Source: Vibrio methylphosphonaticus (GTDB taxonomy: Bacteria; Pseudomonadota; Gammaproteobacteria; Enterobacterales; Vibrionaceae). From it: DNA of 64,000 bases. Made by a program: the position numbers and the translations under genes. Shown in pieces: positions 1 to 8,855 of the stretch. The notes beneath the pieces were generated by a model. That model was not told where the DNA came from and ran no database searches. It saw only the letters and a list, made by a program, of their open reading frames with translations. Each line of letters starts with the position of its first letter. Positions within the stretch are counted from its first letter, which is position 1. Where the stretch lies: assembly GCF_023634655.1 (NCBI RefSeq), contig NZ_JAMKMS010000004.1, forward strand, positions 248,001-312,000, given 5' to 3'.

Positions 1-798
1 TAGCGGTGTAAAGGTTCCGGTTTGCAAAAATCGTAGTAGCTTCTTTTGCATCTCTAAATCCATCTCACACAGTTCATCTAAGAACAGTGTGCCGCCATGG
101 GCGAGAGTAGCCGCACCTTTTCGGTCGGTTGTCGCACCGGTAAACGCGCCTTTCATGTGACCAAAAACTTCACTCTCCATGAGATCTTTCGGAATTGCAC
201 CACAGTTGATGGCGATAAATGGCTTGTCACGACGATCACTTTCTTTATGTATCGCGTTAGCGCACACTTCTTTACCCGTACCACTTTCACCAATAATGAA
301 GACACTGGCATTCGTGTTTGCCACCGCATCAATAATTTTATAGACGCCTTGCATTGGCGCAGAAGCACCAATGAACCCATGAAAGTGCTGTCGGTCTAAT
401 CGCTGCTGGATATCGTCCAGCATGTGTTCGAGCTTGGCGTGCTTTAAATGAATGCTTATGGAAGTTTTGAGACGGTCGGCTCTAATGGGTTTTTCTAAAA
501 AGTCTTTTGCCCCTTTCTGTATTAAGTGAACCGCGATATCAACGCTGCCGTGAGCAGTGGCAATAATGACGGGCACTTGCAGATTTTTCTCTGCAATCCA
601 TTCTAAGATCACTTCTCCTTGCATATCTGGAAGTTGCAAGTCGAGAATGACCAGAGCGGGTAAGGTACGTTCAAGCACGCGTTGTGCTTCACCGCCGGTC
701 GCGACATGAATGACGTCGTAAGGTTCATCTTTCAAAAACTGCTTATAAAGTACAGCAAGAGATGACGAGTCTTCGATGAGAAGTACTTTCGGAGTCAT
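1..798 (-). CDS. sypG: Sigma-54-dependent response regulator, SypG/LuxO-like (3' end outside window)
   Basis: The 266 visible residues form an N-terminal receiver domain with the phospho-acceptor Asp near residue 53 (ILDLQLPDMQG), a conserved Lys in FLEKP, then an AAA+ domain with Walker A GESGTGKE, the sigma-54 contact loop GAFTGA and Walker B GGTLFLDELCEMD. The helix-turn-helix end lies beyond position 1. The architecture matches both LuxO and SypG. The position directly after sypD and the sigma-54 promoter in front of sypA argue for SypG, the activator of the syp polysaccharide genes in Vibrio fischeri. ATG at 798 follows an AAGGAC-like ribosome site. The 159-base gap to sypD suggests its own promoter. 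Family is certain; the SypG assignment is inference from context. Confidence 0.8.
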   Translation of the reverse strand, partial: MTPKVLLIEDSSSLAVLYKQFLKDEPYDVIHVATGGEAQRVLERTLPALVILDLQLPDMQGEVILEWIAEKNLQVPVIIATAHGSVDIAVHLIQKGAKDFLEKPIRADRLKTSISIHLKHAKLEHMLDDIQQRLDRQHFHGFIGASAPMQGVYKIIDAVANTNASVFIIGESGTGKEVCANAIHKESDRRDKPFIAINCGAIPKDLMESEVFGHMKGAFTGATTDRKGAATLAHGGTLFLDELCEMDLEMQKKLLRFLQTGTFTPL

Positions 799-957
799 GC
801 CTCAGTCCTTGTTCTTATTATTCATCCTTGATGACTTTAAGCATAGACGAAAACGAAGCATTGTTAATATTTTTTATCGGTAACAGTATGAAGCTTAAGG
901 CTTAATTACCAATTAAACTGTGCAACCCGCGAATACGCTCTATTGGGCGACGTATCT

Positions 958-1680
958 TCAAATAGGCGAAGACAAAAATCGATTGTTCGCTACTGAACGC
1001 TTTAGGCGCGCTGTGAAACCTTTTGGTAACCAGCTGAATCGATCTATCTCTCGGCAGATTTCTGAGGCCAAAGATGGTTGGTGTTGATAATTTAAAATGG
1101 TGCCTAGTATCCGAGTGTGTGCACCTTGACTGAGGCGAGCGATGGCGTCCTCTACCTGGTTAACGGCGGCTACTCCACTTAACACGACGAGAATCGTGCC
1201 ATCGCATGCGTTGGCGACACAAGGGGCGGGAATGTTGTTTTTATTAACGTTAAGGATGGGCGATGTATCAACGATTACGCGATCATACTCCTCAAGCCAA
1301 TGGGTGACTTCTTGTTGTAATAGGCGAGGGTCTTTGTAGCTGAGCCTAGTCGCAGGATCACTTGGCGCCGCAATACCAAGAAATACACGAGGTGATGCGT
1401 TGTGTTGTACTAAACCATTACTATTACCATGTTTTTCACCTGTTTGAACCGTTTGATCCGTCTCTCCCATGGAAATAGGGGTAAGGCTAGGGTGATGCAT
1501 ATTAAGGTCGACAAGCAAAGTTTTGTAGCCAGCAAGTAAATAGCGCTCGGTTAAGGCCTGGGCAATGGAAGTGGTCCCCTCTTTTTCATTACACGCTGAA
1601 ATGCATAGGGAGCGGCATTGATGAAGCTCTGCATTGAGATAGATTTCTTCTATTTCGGAGTGGGTTGCAGGGATAGTCAT
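958..1680 (-). CDS. sypD: SypD-like polysaccharide tyrosine autokinase (CpsD/CapB family)
   Basis: A 240-residue cytoplasmic P-loop protein of the bacterial tyrosine kinase/Wzc-C type that normally works with a Wzz-like partner to control polysaccharide polymerisation and export. Visible elements are a Walker A-like loop (NEKEGTTSIA), a Walker A' strand (TLLVDLNMHHP) and a Walker B strand (DRVIVDTSP). The Walker A is degenerate: the usual GK(S/T) lysine is Thr. There is no Tyr-rich C-terminus; it ends NNRFLSSPI. The ATG overlaps the stop of sypC (TAATG-type), so translation is probably coupled. Order sypA-B-C-D matches the syp locus of Vibrio fischeri. Kinase activity is doubtful because of the altered loop. 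Confidence 0.8.
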   Translation of the reverse strand: MTIPATHSEIEEIYLNAELHQCRSLCISACNEKEGTTSIAQALTERYLLAGYKTLLVDLNMHHPSLTPISMGETDQTVQTGEKHGNSNGLVQHNASPRVFLGIAAPSDPATRLSYKDPRLLQQEVTHWLEEYDRVIVDTSPILNVNKNNIPAPCVANACDGTILVVLSGVAAVNQVEDAIARLSQGAHTRILGTILNYQHQPSLASEICREIDRFSWLPKGFTARLKRSVANNRFLSSPI

Positions 1681-3785
1681 TATAGCGCTCCTATTAAAAT
1701 TATCGTGGTAGTGAGCTTGAGAATATCGCTAAGGCCAAGGCGGGCTTTTTCGGCTAAGCTATCCCTTCTGTCAGGTATATATATGGTGTCGCCAGCTCGA
1801 AGCACTGGCAGCTTTCTAATATCAGCGGTTTTACTAAAGGAGACGAGATCAAAAGATCGGGCTTGCCCCTGGCAACACGACATGTTCACTACGCTGATCT
1901 TTTCTAGGTATGCTTTATCGCTCGGACCGCCTGCTTCTGCCAAAATATCGAGTATGGTCATGTTGTCATTAAACGAATAACGACCTGGATTATTTACGGC
2001 GCCTAGCACTCTAATGGTTTCTTCTTTAGGAGTATCAAGCCAATTTTTGTCTTTCTCTGGGATATAGATCGTATCGCCTGGAAGAACATTAGGCAGAATG
2101 GTTTCATCTCCGGTTTCAAAGTAGAGAGAGAGGTTTAATTTACTCACTGTGGCATAAGTTTTATCACGGTGTGTCACGCGAATATTGTGTATATCGGCAT
2201 CCTTTGTAGGACCGTCCGCAGCTGACAGAATATCAAGAAAGTGCATCTCATTAGTGAAGCGATAACGACCAGGAGCATTAACTTGACCAAAGACATAAAT
2301 AGAGGCGTCTGAGCTTTGTCTCACCCATTGTGATTTATTATCAGAGGGATCTTGAGGCAGATCGTGAATGCGGACGATAGTGCCTGCAGTAATATACGGT
2401 AACCCAGATTGAGGCGCGCCATTTTTAATAAACTTATCAAGGTCAAAAACTTTCATCTTCTTGCCGTTAGCGATTTCAATCTTAGTGGTGTCAGCTCGCA
2501 GCGTTGGGCCTCCTACGTGTGCGAGTAGGTCCATTAAGTCCATTTCATCAGACCATTCAATACGGCCCGGTCTCACCACTTCTCCAATGACATTTACCGC
2601 GCGGTCGGGTGCAATTTTTAGCCATGACTTTTCGTTCATATCCGTTTTTTCAGGTACAAAAATCGCGTCACCAGGACCGATGTCTGGTGCTTCATTTCCT
2701 TTCAGTCCCTCAGTGAAAGCGGTCATATCAAATTTGATGACCTTACCGCTAGACTTGATGACACGAATTTGACGTGACTCTGCGAATCGAGTGGGTCCTC
2801 CGGCATTTGCAAGGATATCCATAAATGTTGCGCCACGTTTTCCTTCGTACGCACCGGGACTTGCAACTTCACCCATGACATAAACGGTATTAGCACCGGA
2901 TTTGATTTCTTCTTCTTGTTTCGGCACAAAAACGGTGGCGCCAGCGACTAATGGTGGAAGTTGTGAGGTGTCACCGGAATCGAGGTACCGCTTAAGGTTA
3001 AATAATATTGGTACATTGTTACTAATGACTCGAATCTGTTCGACACCTGCATAGCGAGTGACACCGCCAGCGCGCATAAGAATGTCGACAAGATCGCTGC
3101 CTGACTTATAAGAGAATGAACCAGGTGCATTCACTTCACCAAACACCTTGATGGCTTTTTTAGCATCCGCACTGTCACCAGCATCTGCAAGTTTAGAGGG
3201 ATCAAACTCTTGTTCAATGTTGCCCACCAGTGGCGAAGCTGGAACGAACAGCGTATCAAGTGATTGCAGGGTGGGTAGATTATTGTCATCCCCGGTATCA
3301 AGGAAACGCTTGTAATCAAAATCTTGACGTTCTGCACCTCGTTTTAGAATCATTTTGTTTAGTTGAGCGCCAGAACGAAGCCCACCCGCAGCGTGCAAGG
3401 CCATTTGAATATTTGAATTATGGGGAAGGGTATATTCCCCCGGAGATGTGACATAGCCCTGAACAGATACGAGTATTTGTCGTTCAGCGATGTACACTTT
3501 AGCGTTCGTGGTATCACGAAAGGCTTGGGATAATGCAGTGGTCACCGTTGTTGCAAGTTGCGCTTCATCGTAACCAGCAACAAAAATAGTCCCGACTTCT
3601 GGAAGTGAAATTCGACCGCGTTTATCGACTTGAAATCCTCGGTTAAGCGTCGGTTCTCCAGGTAAGTCTACTTGAATCAAGTCACCCACTTGCACTTGCT
3701 TTGTCTCAGCATGGACTGACAATGAAATAAGAAGAAGCAGGCTCGTTAGGCAATACAGAGTAGAAGCCAATATTGATTTCATCAT
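1680..3785 (-). CDS. sypC: SypC-like polysaccharide export protein with SLBB repeats
   Basis: A 701-residue Wza-type export protein. It has a signal peptide (residues 1-26, cut after SVHA), no lipobox, then a poly-export domain containing GDLIQVDLPGEPTLNRGFQV and a long series of SLBB beta-grasp repeats. The repeat signature V.G.V..PG.....G....DIL..AGG.T recurs about seven times (for example DILMRAGGVT, DILANAGGPT, DLLAHVGGPT, DILAEAGGPS), each followed by an AGDTIYIP-like strand. A hydrophobic segment (TTTIILIGAL) ends the protein, as a membrane-spanning end would. It is expected to form the outer-membrane/periplasmic exit for the syp polysaccharide. ATG overlaps the sypB stop by four bases (ATGA), indicating coupling. 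It is longer than classical Wza (about 380 residues) because of the extra SLBB units. Confidence 0.88.
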   Translation of the reverse strand: MMKSILASTLYCLTSLLLLISLSVHAETKQVQVGDLIQVDLPGEPTLNRGFQVDKRGRISLPEVGTIFVAGYDEAQLATTVTTALSQAFRDTTNAKVYIAERQILVSVQGYVTSPGEYTLPHNSNIQMALHAAGGLRSGAQLNKMILKRGAERQDFDYKRFLDTGDDNNLPTLQSLDTLFVPASPLVGNIEQEFDPSKLADAGDSADAKKAIKVFGEVNAPGSFSYKSGSDLVDILMRAGGVTRYAGVEQIRVISNNVPILFNLKRYLDSGDTSQLPPLVAGATVFVPKQEEEIKSGANTVYVMGEVASPGAYEGKRGATFMDILANAGGPTRFAESRQIRVIKSSGKVIKFDMTAFTEGLKGNEAPDIGPGDAIFVPEKTDMNEKSWLKIAPDRAVNVIGEVVRPGRIEWSDEMDLMDLLAHVGGPTLRADTTKIEIANGKKMKVFDLDKFIKNGAPQSGLPYITAGTIVRIHDLPQDPSDNKSQWVRQSSDASIYVFGQVNAPGRYRFTNEMHFLDILSAADGPTKDADIHNIRVTHRDKTYATVSKLNLSLYFETGDETILPNVLPGDTIYIPEKDKNWLDTPKEETIRVLGAVNNPGRYSFNDNMTILDILAEAGGPSDKAYLEKISVVNMSCCQGQARSFDLVSFSKTADIRKLPVLRAGDTIYIPDRRDSLAEKARLGLSDILKLTTTIILIGAL

Positions 3786-4609
3786 AATGTCTCCATCGAG
3801 GTGCTACTGGCCTCGTCGGCTAGTACCTCAATGCTAACGCGACGGTTTGTTAGGCGCACACCATCTGAATTACCTTCATATAGTGGCAACTCATCCCCTA
3901 GAGAATAGGTATCGATTCTTTGCGGGTTTAAACCGAAAATTGACAGGTAACGTTTGACCTGTTGAGCACGACCTAGCGCAAGTTTTTCGTTGTGCTCACT
4001 GCTTCCTGACATATCAGCATGCCCAGTAACGGAGAGTCGAATCGAGGTGTGTTGCTTTAGGATACTAGCCGCTTCGGCAAGGTGCCCCATGTATTTAGGG
4101 TTTATTTCAGTAGAATCAACAGCAAACTGGTTGTCTACGTTCAACAGATCATAAATCTGTTGAACGACTTGCATCAAATTGTCGAAATCTTCACCTTGCA
4201 TAGGTGGTGCGCAAGTGGCTTGAGAGCGAACGTAGTCGAGGCGAAGTTCCAAGTCATTAAGCTTTTTTCGTTGAATAACGATGTCGTTGGCGGCATCTAT
4301 CCACAGGCCACCTTCTAGTTCTCTCGCGATACGATTTTGTTTTTCTTGGGCTTGTAATACAGCGGCAGGGAAACACCAGCTCGCACCTTCGCGAATTAGC
4401 GAGTCGAGCTGAAGTTTAGTGAGTTTCCAATCGAACCGCATTCCATGCTCTGGACCTAGTGGTTCATCTGGCATGACGGGCGAAAAATCGGACCCCGCGT
4501 ATTGTTCGGCGATACCACCGGTGCCTTCCTCAGGGTAGCTTGAACACGCCGCTAACAGCAAAACAGCGGCGGAAACAGTGGCAACTTTTACGTGAGAAAA
4601 TATATCCAT
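3782..4609 (-). CDS. sypB: SypB-like OmpA-family lipoprotein
   Basis: A 275-residue lipoprotein. Residues 1-22 are a lipoprotein signal with lipobox LLAAC. The middle (about 60-130) is helical and may be coiled. Residues about 150-265 form an OmpA C-terminal peptidoglycan-binding domain, seen in SIRLSVTGHADMSGSSEHN, LALGRAQQVKRYL and LTNRRVSIEVL. It probably anchors the export apparatus to the cell wall, matching the OmpA-domain SypB of Vibrio fischeri. An AGGAG ribosome site lies seven bases before the ATG at 4609. It sits between sypA (57-base gap) and sypC (4-base overlap) in one minus-strand operon. Confidence 0.85.
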   Translation of the reverse strand: MDIFSHVKVATVSAAVLLLAACSSYPEEGTGGIAEQYAGSDFSPVMPDEPLGPEHGMRFDWKLTKLQLDSLIREGASWCFPAAVLQAQEKQNRIARELEGGLWIDAANDIVIQRKKLNDLELRLDYVRSQATCAPPMQGEDFDNLMQVVQQIYDLLNVDNQFAVDSTEINPKYMGHLAEAASILKQHTSIRLSVTGHADMSGSSEHNEKLALGRAQQVKRYLSIFGLNPQRIDTYSLGDELPLYEGNSDGVRLTNRRVSIEVLADEASSTSMETL

Positions 4610-4666
4610 ATATTACTCCTAGCTCAACGCGATGAAGCCAAACGTTGTTATTATTAGTATTCGTTA

Positions 4667-4999
4667 TTACAAGTATTCATTATTGACGTGCGTGTTGACT
4701 GGGATCGCCTGCCCAATTCTTAATAACTTCATGATTTGTAAAGGTTGACCTGTGACGTTTTCTATTCTCATTATGCGTTCACGTTCAATCAGACGCTTAT
4801 ACAAATAAACAATAGCACCGATGCCAGAAGAATCCATAAAGTGTACCTTCTTTAAATCGACTTCGATCTCATGATGCCCATCATTGTGGATGATGTTATC
4901 AATTTCTGTCTGAGCTTCGCGGCTCCCTTTTGCATCAAAATCACCAAAAAGTTGAACGCGTAGAGTATGGTTGTTGGTTTCTGCTTTAACTAGTTCCAT
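4667..4999 (-). CDS. sypA: SypA-like STAS-domain protein
   Basis: A single STAS domain (anti-sigma-factor antagonist type) of 110 residues. The region around SypA's phosphorylatable serine is visible as VHFMDSSGIGAIVYLYKRL. In Vibrio fischeri SypA controls biofilm formation and is switched by SypE phosphorylation at this conserved serine. The open frame extends upstream to a TTG at 5044 and an ATG at 5041, but both lie inside the -12 element of a sigma-54 promoter, so they would not be in the transcript. ATG at 4999 (MELVKAETNN) is preceded by GAGG at a suitable distance and is chosen here. First gene of the sypABCD operon. Confidence 0.87.
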   Translation of the reverse strand: MELVKAETNNHTLRVQLFGDFDAKGSREAQTEIDNIIHNDGHHEIEVDLKKVHFMDSSGIGAIVYLYKRLIERERIMRIENVTGQPLQIMKLLRIGQAIPVNTHVNNEYL

Positions 5000-5035
5000 G
5001 TCTGTTGCCTCGAAAGTGTGGGGACAATGATTAAA

Positions 5036-5052
5036 TTGCATCAACTGTGCCA
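5036..5052 (-). promoter_or_regulatory. Sigma-54 promoter of sypA
   Basis: On the minus strand TGGCACAGTTGATGCAA shows the GG-N10-GC pattern: -24 GG at 5051-5050 and -12 GC at 5039-5038. Transcription should start near 5026, giving a leader of about 27 bases to the ATG at 4999. Upstream lies an imperfect inverted pair ATCATG...CATGAT (about 5070-5096) that could bind an activator. In Vibrio fischeri the syp operon is sigma-54 dependent and SypG activated, and a sigma-54 activator is encoded 4 kb away here. Confidence 0.82.
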
Positions 5053-5112
5053 GTTTTCTAAAGCCTTTATTATCATGGGTTTAGCCTGTGTCATGATATT
5101 TGTTTCTCAAAA

Positions 5113-5147
5113 TAAAAAAAGCGCCTCTCATATTGAGAGGCGCTTTT
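5113..5147 (-). terminator. Intrinsic terminator after ygiQ
   Basis: Perfect 10-base stem GCGCCTCTCA/TGAGAGGCGC with a three-base loop (5121-5143). On the minus strand it is followed by a run of T (complement of 5114-5120). It separates ygiQ from the sypA promoter. Confidence 0.9.
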
Positions 5148-5176
5148 CATTGCAAAAAACAAAATAAATGTCTTCT

Positions 5177-7483
5177 TTACCGCGTACGTGGCTTGCGGTT
5201 CTTGTTTGGCTTGCCACCAGCGTGCGGTGCATTATTGGTACGACTACCGTTATTGCGACCACCAGTGCTGCGATTATCGTTGTTTTGACTGTCGCTATTG
5301 CGGTTGTCGTTATTTCGTCCGCCCGATGCCCTTGGCCCTTTGTTATTTCTTGGTTTATCTGTGCGGATATCCGGCTGCCCTTTGGTGTGCTTAGTGGCAA
5401 AGCGGTTTGCACCATGACGTCCTGACTTTCGTCTTTGTGCTGGTGTCTGTGAATCGACATCTTCAGCAGGGACCAAGCAACTCGCTTTATCACCAATAAG
5501 GTAGGCTTTACCCATACTGGTTAAGGCTTCTCTGATCATTGGCCAGTTTGCTGGATCGTGGTAACGAAGTAGCGCTTTGTGCAGACGACGTTGACGCTCA
5601 CCTTTTGCGACAGGAATGTCTTCTCGCTTTTTGTATTTCACTCGTTTCAACGGGTTAGTCTCTGAGTAATACATGGATGTTGCGTTACACATTGGAGATG
5701 GGTAGAAGTTTTGTACCTGATCGCACTCGAACTCATTACGCTTCAACCAAAGCGCAAGGTTTAGCATGTCTTCATCTTCGGCCCCTGGGTGCGCTGAGAT
5801 AAAGTAAGGGATCAGATATTGCTTTTTACCCGCCTCTTTACTGTATTTCTCGAACATCTCTTTAAAGCGGTCATAGGTACCCATGCCTGGTTTCATCATA
5901 AGATCCAGAGGGGCTTTTTCTGTATGTTCAGGCGCAATTTTTAAATAGCCACCCACGTGGTGGGTAACCAACTCGCGAACATATTCTGGTGACTCAATCG
6001 CCAAGTCGTATCGAACGCCAGAGGCAATCATGACCTTTTTAATACCGTCCACTTTTCTTGCTGAACGGTAAAGATCGATAGTGTGCTTATGATCGGTATT
6101 GAGTTTGTTACAGATACCGGGGAACACACACGATGGGCGACGACAGTTTGCTTCAGCTTTAGGATCCGAACATCCTAAGCGATACATGTTGGCTGTTGGC
6201 CCACCTAAATCGGAGATTGTGCCAGTAAACCCAGGGACTTTATCGCGGATTTCTTCTAGCTCACCAATAATCGACTCTTTTGAGCGATTTTGAATAATAC
6301 GGCCTTCATGTTCAGTAATAGAACAGAATGAGCAACCACCAAAACAACCACGCATGATGTTGACGGATGTTTTGATCATGTCGTAGGCGGGAATTTTTGC
6401 TTTACCATACATTGGATGAGGGACACGAGCATAAGGCAAGCCGAACACGTAATCCATCTCCTCTGTGGCAAGAGGAATAGGCGCTTGGTTAACCCATAGC
6501 TCACGATTACCATGACGCTGGATTAGAGCCCGACCTGAATATGGGTTAGTTTCTAGGTGCATTACACGGCTGGCATGCGCGTATAGAATCCGATCATTGT
6601 TCAGCTTTTCAAATGGAGGCAGCCTAACCGCTGTTGTTTTCGAGTCGTGACGTGACGGTCTAATGGCGATCGGTTTTGCTTCTACCGTGACGTCAGGTTC
6701 TTTTTTATTGGTATCGCAATTGCTTTCTACCGCGTAAGGGTTTTGTGGTACGAAAGCTTTACCTGGTTTCTCAATGCGAGAGGAGTCAATGATGGTGTAA
6801 CCTTCGGGTTCTGCGGGAAGGTTAATCGCTGTACCACGAATGTTGGTTAATGTTGAGATTTCCTCACCGTCAGCCAGACGATGAGCAACTTCAACTAAAG
6901 CTCTCTCAGCGTTACCGAAAAGCAATATGTCTGCTTTTGCATCAAATAAAACAGAACGACGGACTTTGTCGGACCAATAGTCGTAATGAGCAATGCGACG
7001 TAGGCTCGCTTCTATGCCTCCTAACACAATTGGACATTCTTTGTAGGCTTCACGGCAGCGCTGAGAATAAACCAGTGTTGCACGGTCTGGGCGCTTGCCA
7101 CCCTCGTTATTGGGCGTATAAGCGTCGTCGTGACGAAGTTTTTTGTCTGCCGTATAACGGTTTATCATGGAATCCATGTTGCCGGCAGTGATACCAAAGA
7201 ATAGATTTGGCTGGCCTAGTGTCATGAAGGCGTCTTTGTTCTGCCATTCGGGCTGAGCAATGATGCCAACGCGAAAGCCTTGCGCTTCTAACAGGCGACC
7301 AATAATCGCCATACCAAAGCTAGGGTGATCGACATAAGCGTCGCCGGTTACAATAATAATGTCACAGCTATCCCAACCCAGTGCGTCCATTTCTTTTCTG
7401 CTCGTCGGCAGAAAGGGGGCGACACCGAAGCATTCTGCCCAGTATTTTTTGGTTTCATGGATTGGGGTTATGTCGTTGTACAT
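5177..7483 (-). CDS. ygiQ: YgiQ family radical SAM protein
   Basis: A 768-residue UPF0313/YgiQ protein. The N-terminal half carries a B12-binding-like region ([19 protein letters not shown]). The radical SAM cluster site is [15 protein letters not shown], a CxxxCxxC motif at about residues 381-388. The family is widespread in bacteria; its substrate is not established. The frame opens at ATG 7513, but ATG 7483 ([20 protein letters not shown]) has an AGAGG ribosome site at good spacing and fits the family N-terminus. The last 70 or so residues are a low-complexity tail rich in Asn, Arg, Gly and Asp, probably disordered. Single gene with its own terminator. Confidence 0.92.
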   Translation of the reverse strand: MYNDITPIHETKKYWAECFGVAPFLPTSRKEMDALGWDSCDIIIVTGDAYVDHPSFGMAIIGRLLEAQGFRVGIIAQPEWQNKDAFMTLGQPNLFFGITAGNMDSMINRYTADKKLRHDDAYTPNNEGGKRPDRATLVYSQRCREAYKECPIVLGGIEASLRRIAHYDYWSDKVRRSVLFDAKADILLFGNAERALVEVAHRLADGEEISTLTNIRGTAINLPAEPEGYTIIDSSRIEKPGKAFVPQNPYAVESNCDTNKKEPDVTVEAKPIAIRPSRHDSKTTAVRLPPFEKLNNDRILYAHASRVMHLETNPYSGRALIQRHGNRELWVNQAPIPLATEEMDYVFGLPYARVPHPMYGKAKIPAYDMIKTSVNIMRGCFGGCSFCSITEHEGRIIQNRSKESIIGELEEIRDKVPGFTGTISDLGGPTANMYRLGCSDPKAEANCRRPSCVFPGICNKLNTDHKHTIDLYRSARKVDGIKKVMIASGVRYDLAIESPEYVRELVTHHVGGYLKIAPEHTEKAPLDLMMKPGMGTYDRFKEMFEKYSKEAGKKQYLIPYFISAHPGAEDEDMLNLALWLKRNEFECDQVQNFYPSPMCNATSMYYSETNPLKRVKYKKREDIPVAKGERQRRLHKALLRYHDPANWPMIREALTSMGKAYLIGDKASCLVPAEDVDSQTPAQRRKSGRHGANRFATKHTKGQPDIRTDKPRNNKGPRASGGRNNDNRNSDSQNNDNRSTGGRNNGSRTNNAPHAGGKPNKNRKPRTR

Positions 7484-7684
7484 GAGTTGACCTCTAACTT
7501 TGGAGGCGCGCATTATATACTCCTAACTCAGAGACTTCAAAACTATTGACTTTGTCATTATAGTCTATAGGGGTATAGCCTGTAGGGTTGTAGGCGATAA
7601 GAGGGAAGCAAGGAGAGAGATTAGCAAATTACCCTTAGCTGATATATTATCAGCGCACTTTTAGGCCAGTTATCACTTGGAATT

Positions 7685-8368
7685 ATGGTTACTGCAATAC
7701 TAACACTTTTGGCGCCAGCGCTTACGATTACCCTTTTAATCCTTACGCTCATTTTAGCAAAAGGCGATATTTGTCCGGGACAGCGGGGTCGTATCCATAA
7801 ACTGTTTCCTGCTATTGGTCTTTTATGGTTGGCCATTGCGTCGTTGAAAGTAGAAGCTTTTCTTGTTGTCTTTGCTATTTTCTATTTTTATTCAAAAGTC
7901 AAAACTGGAAAAACGAGAGATAAAGGTCCATTTTGGGTTATCCATTTAGCCAACGGCTTTGGGTTGGCATTTTCGGGCATTGTTGTTTCTTCTCAAGCGA
8001 CATTAGGACAGAGTATTGCGCTGTTGACTTCTGGGTTGCTACTGGGCAGTGCATTTGCTCATTTGTTGCTGGTTATTGCTCGTTCTCGTTTACAAGCGTT
8101 CCATCGAATCTTACCTATGTCGGGTGTGATATTAGCAATGGCATTTGCGTTGATTTTTCTTGTCAATGCGTATCAATGGCCTGAAGAAGTGGCGCAGGGC
8201 TATTTGATTGAACTACTGATGTCATTCGTGATGTTGCTGCTGGGTATTGTGTGCTGGATTTGGCATCTTATTCGCCATACCGCACCGGAAAAACGCCAAC
8301 TTAGTTTTGCTTTTTTCTGCCTGCTCTCTGCTTGTGTCGGACTATTTAGACTGTACGCTTTTATGTAG
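7685..8368 (+). CDS. Polytopic inner-membrane protein, unknown function
   Basis: I do not recognise a characterised family. The 227-residue product is strongly hydrophobic with about seven predicted membrane helices: 3-25, 37-52, 53-66, 84-103, 110-130, 140-160, 173-195 and a last one near 205-224. Short basic loops such as YSKVKTGKTRDK and RHTAPEKRQ suggest cytoplasmic sides. There is no signal peptide, Cys cluster or His motif. It stands alone between the divergent ygiQ and a small DUF4250 gene. ATG 7685 has only a weak ribosome site (TTGGAATT). Real by length, composition and membrane pattern; function open. Confidence 0.75.
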   Translation: MVTAILTLLAPALTITLLILTLILAKGDICPGQRGRIHKLFPAIGLLWLAIASLKVEAFLVVFAIFYFYSKVKTGKTRDKGPFWVIHLANGFGLAFSGIVVSSQATLGQSIALLTSGLLLGSAFAHLLLVIARSRLQAFHRILPMSGVILAMAFALIFLVNAYQWPEEVAQGYLIELLMSFVMLLLGIVCWIWHLIRHTAPEKRQLSFAFFCLLSACVGLFRLYAFM

Positions 8369-8437
8369 CTGTCTTCCCATTCGCTGTCTTTGAGTGAATC
8401 TTGTCACGGTCTGTGACAGCTAACTGTCTATTTCGTT

Positions 8438-8472
8438 AAAAAAGGCTAGTCTTAAAATGACTGGCCTTTTTT
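8438..8472 (+). terminator. Intrinsic terminator between membrane protein gene and DUF4250 gene
   Basis: AAAAAAGGCTAGTC, a seven-base loop, then GACTGGCCTTTTTT form a stem with one G-U pair and U tracts on either strand. It ends the 7685-8368 gene and lies just before the ribosome site of the next gene. Confidence 0.82.
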
Positions 8473-8485
8473 AGGGAGTATGACT

Positions 8486-8686
8486 ATGGATTTGAGTAAT
8501 GTAGGTAGCTTTGACAGTATTATCTTATTGGGTATCGTCAATGAAAAGCTGCGTTTAGAGTGCGAGTCTTTTGAAGAACTGGTGTGCATGTATGAGATGG
8601 ACGTTGAAGGCGTGGTAGGAAAGCTTGATATGCTCGGTTATCAATATGATCCGCTCACTAATCAATTCAAAGCTTATCAGAGATAG
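8486..8686 (+). CDS. DUF4250 domain protein
   Basis: A 66-residue soluble protein. The pattern MDLSNVGSFDSIILLGIVNE, then KLR, ELVCMYEMD and LGYQYDPLTNQF matches DUF4250, a small family of unknown function found in many bacteria. The fold is probably helical. ATG 8480 is only one base from AGGGAG, so ATG 8486, eight bases from it, is the better start. Followed by a hairpin terminator at 8711-8736. Confidence 0.8.
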   Translation: MDLSNVGSFDSIILLGIVNEKLRLECESFEELVCMYEMDVEGVVGKLDMLGYQYDPLTNQFKAYQR

Positions 8687-8710
8687 CTTAACGTAGGCTA
8701 AAAAATTGGA

Positions 8711-8740
8711 ACCAGCACGCTACTAGACGTGCTGGTAATT
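8711..8740 (+). terminator. Hairpin after DUF4250 gene
   Basis: Perfect nine-base stem ACCAGCACG/CGTGCTGGT with an eight-base loop, followed by AATTT. The weak T run makes it a moderate terminator. Confidence 0.6.
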
Positions 8741-8750
8741 TAGAACGACC

Positions 8751-8838
8751 TTGTTTCTGCCTACGCATCGCCCCTGTTTCTGTCTACGTATTGTTGCTGT
8801 CTACGTATTGTTAGTGTGAAGTATTGTTAGCGTGAATG
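8751..8838. repeat. Degenerate direct repeats (TGTCTACGTATTGT units)
   Basis: Related units run head to tail: TTTCTGCCTACGCATCG, TTTCTGTCTACGTATTGT, GCTGTCTACGTATTGT, GTGTGAAGTATTGT, TAGCGTGAATGG. The core TCTACGTATTGT occurs twice exactly. The array fills the gap between the convergent DUF4250 and ychJ genes. Confidence 0.65.
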
Positions 8839-8855
8839 GCGTTTTCACTAACTCA

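Noticed and set aside
799..957. Remnant of sypE or sypF between sypD and the activator
   Set aside because: The 159 bases show no coding-like frame on the minus strand.
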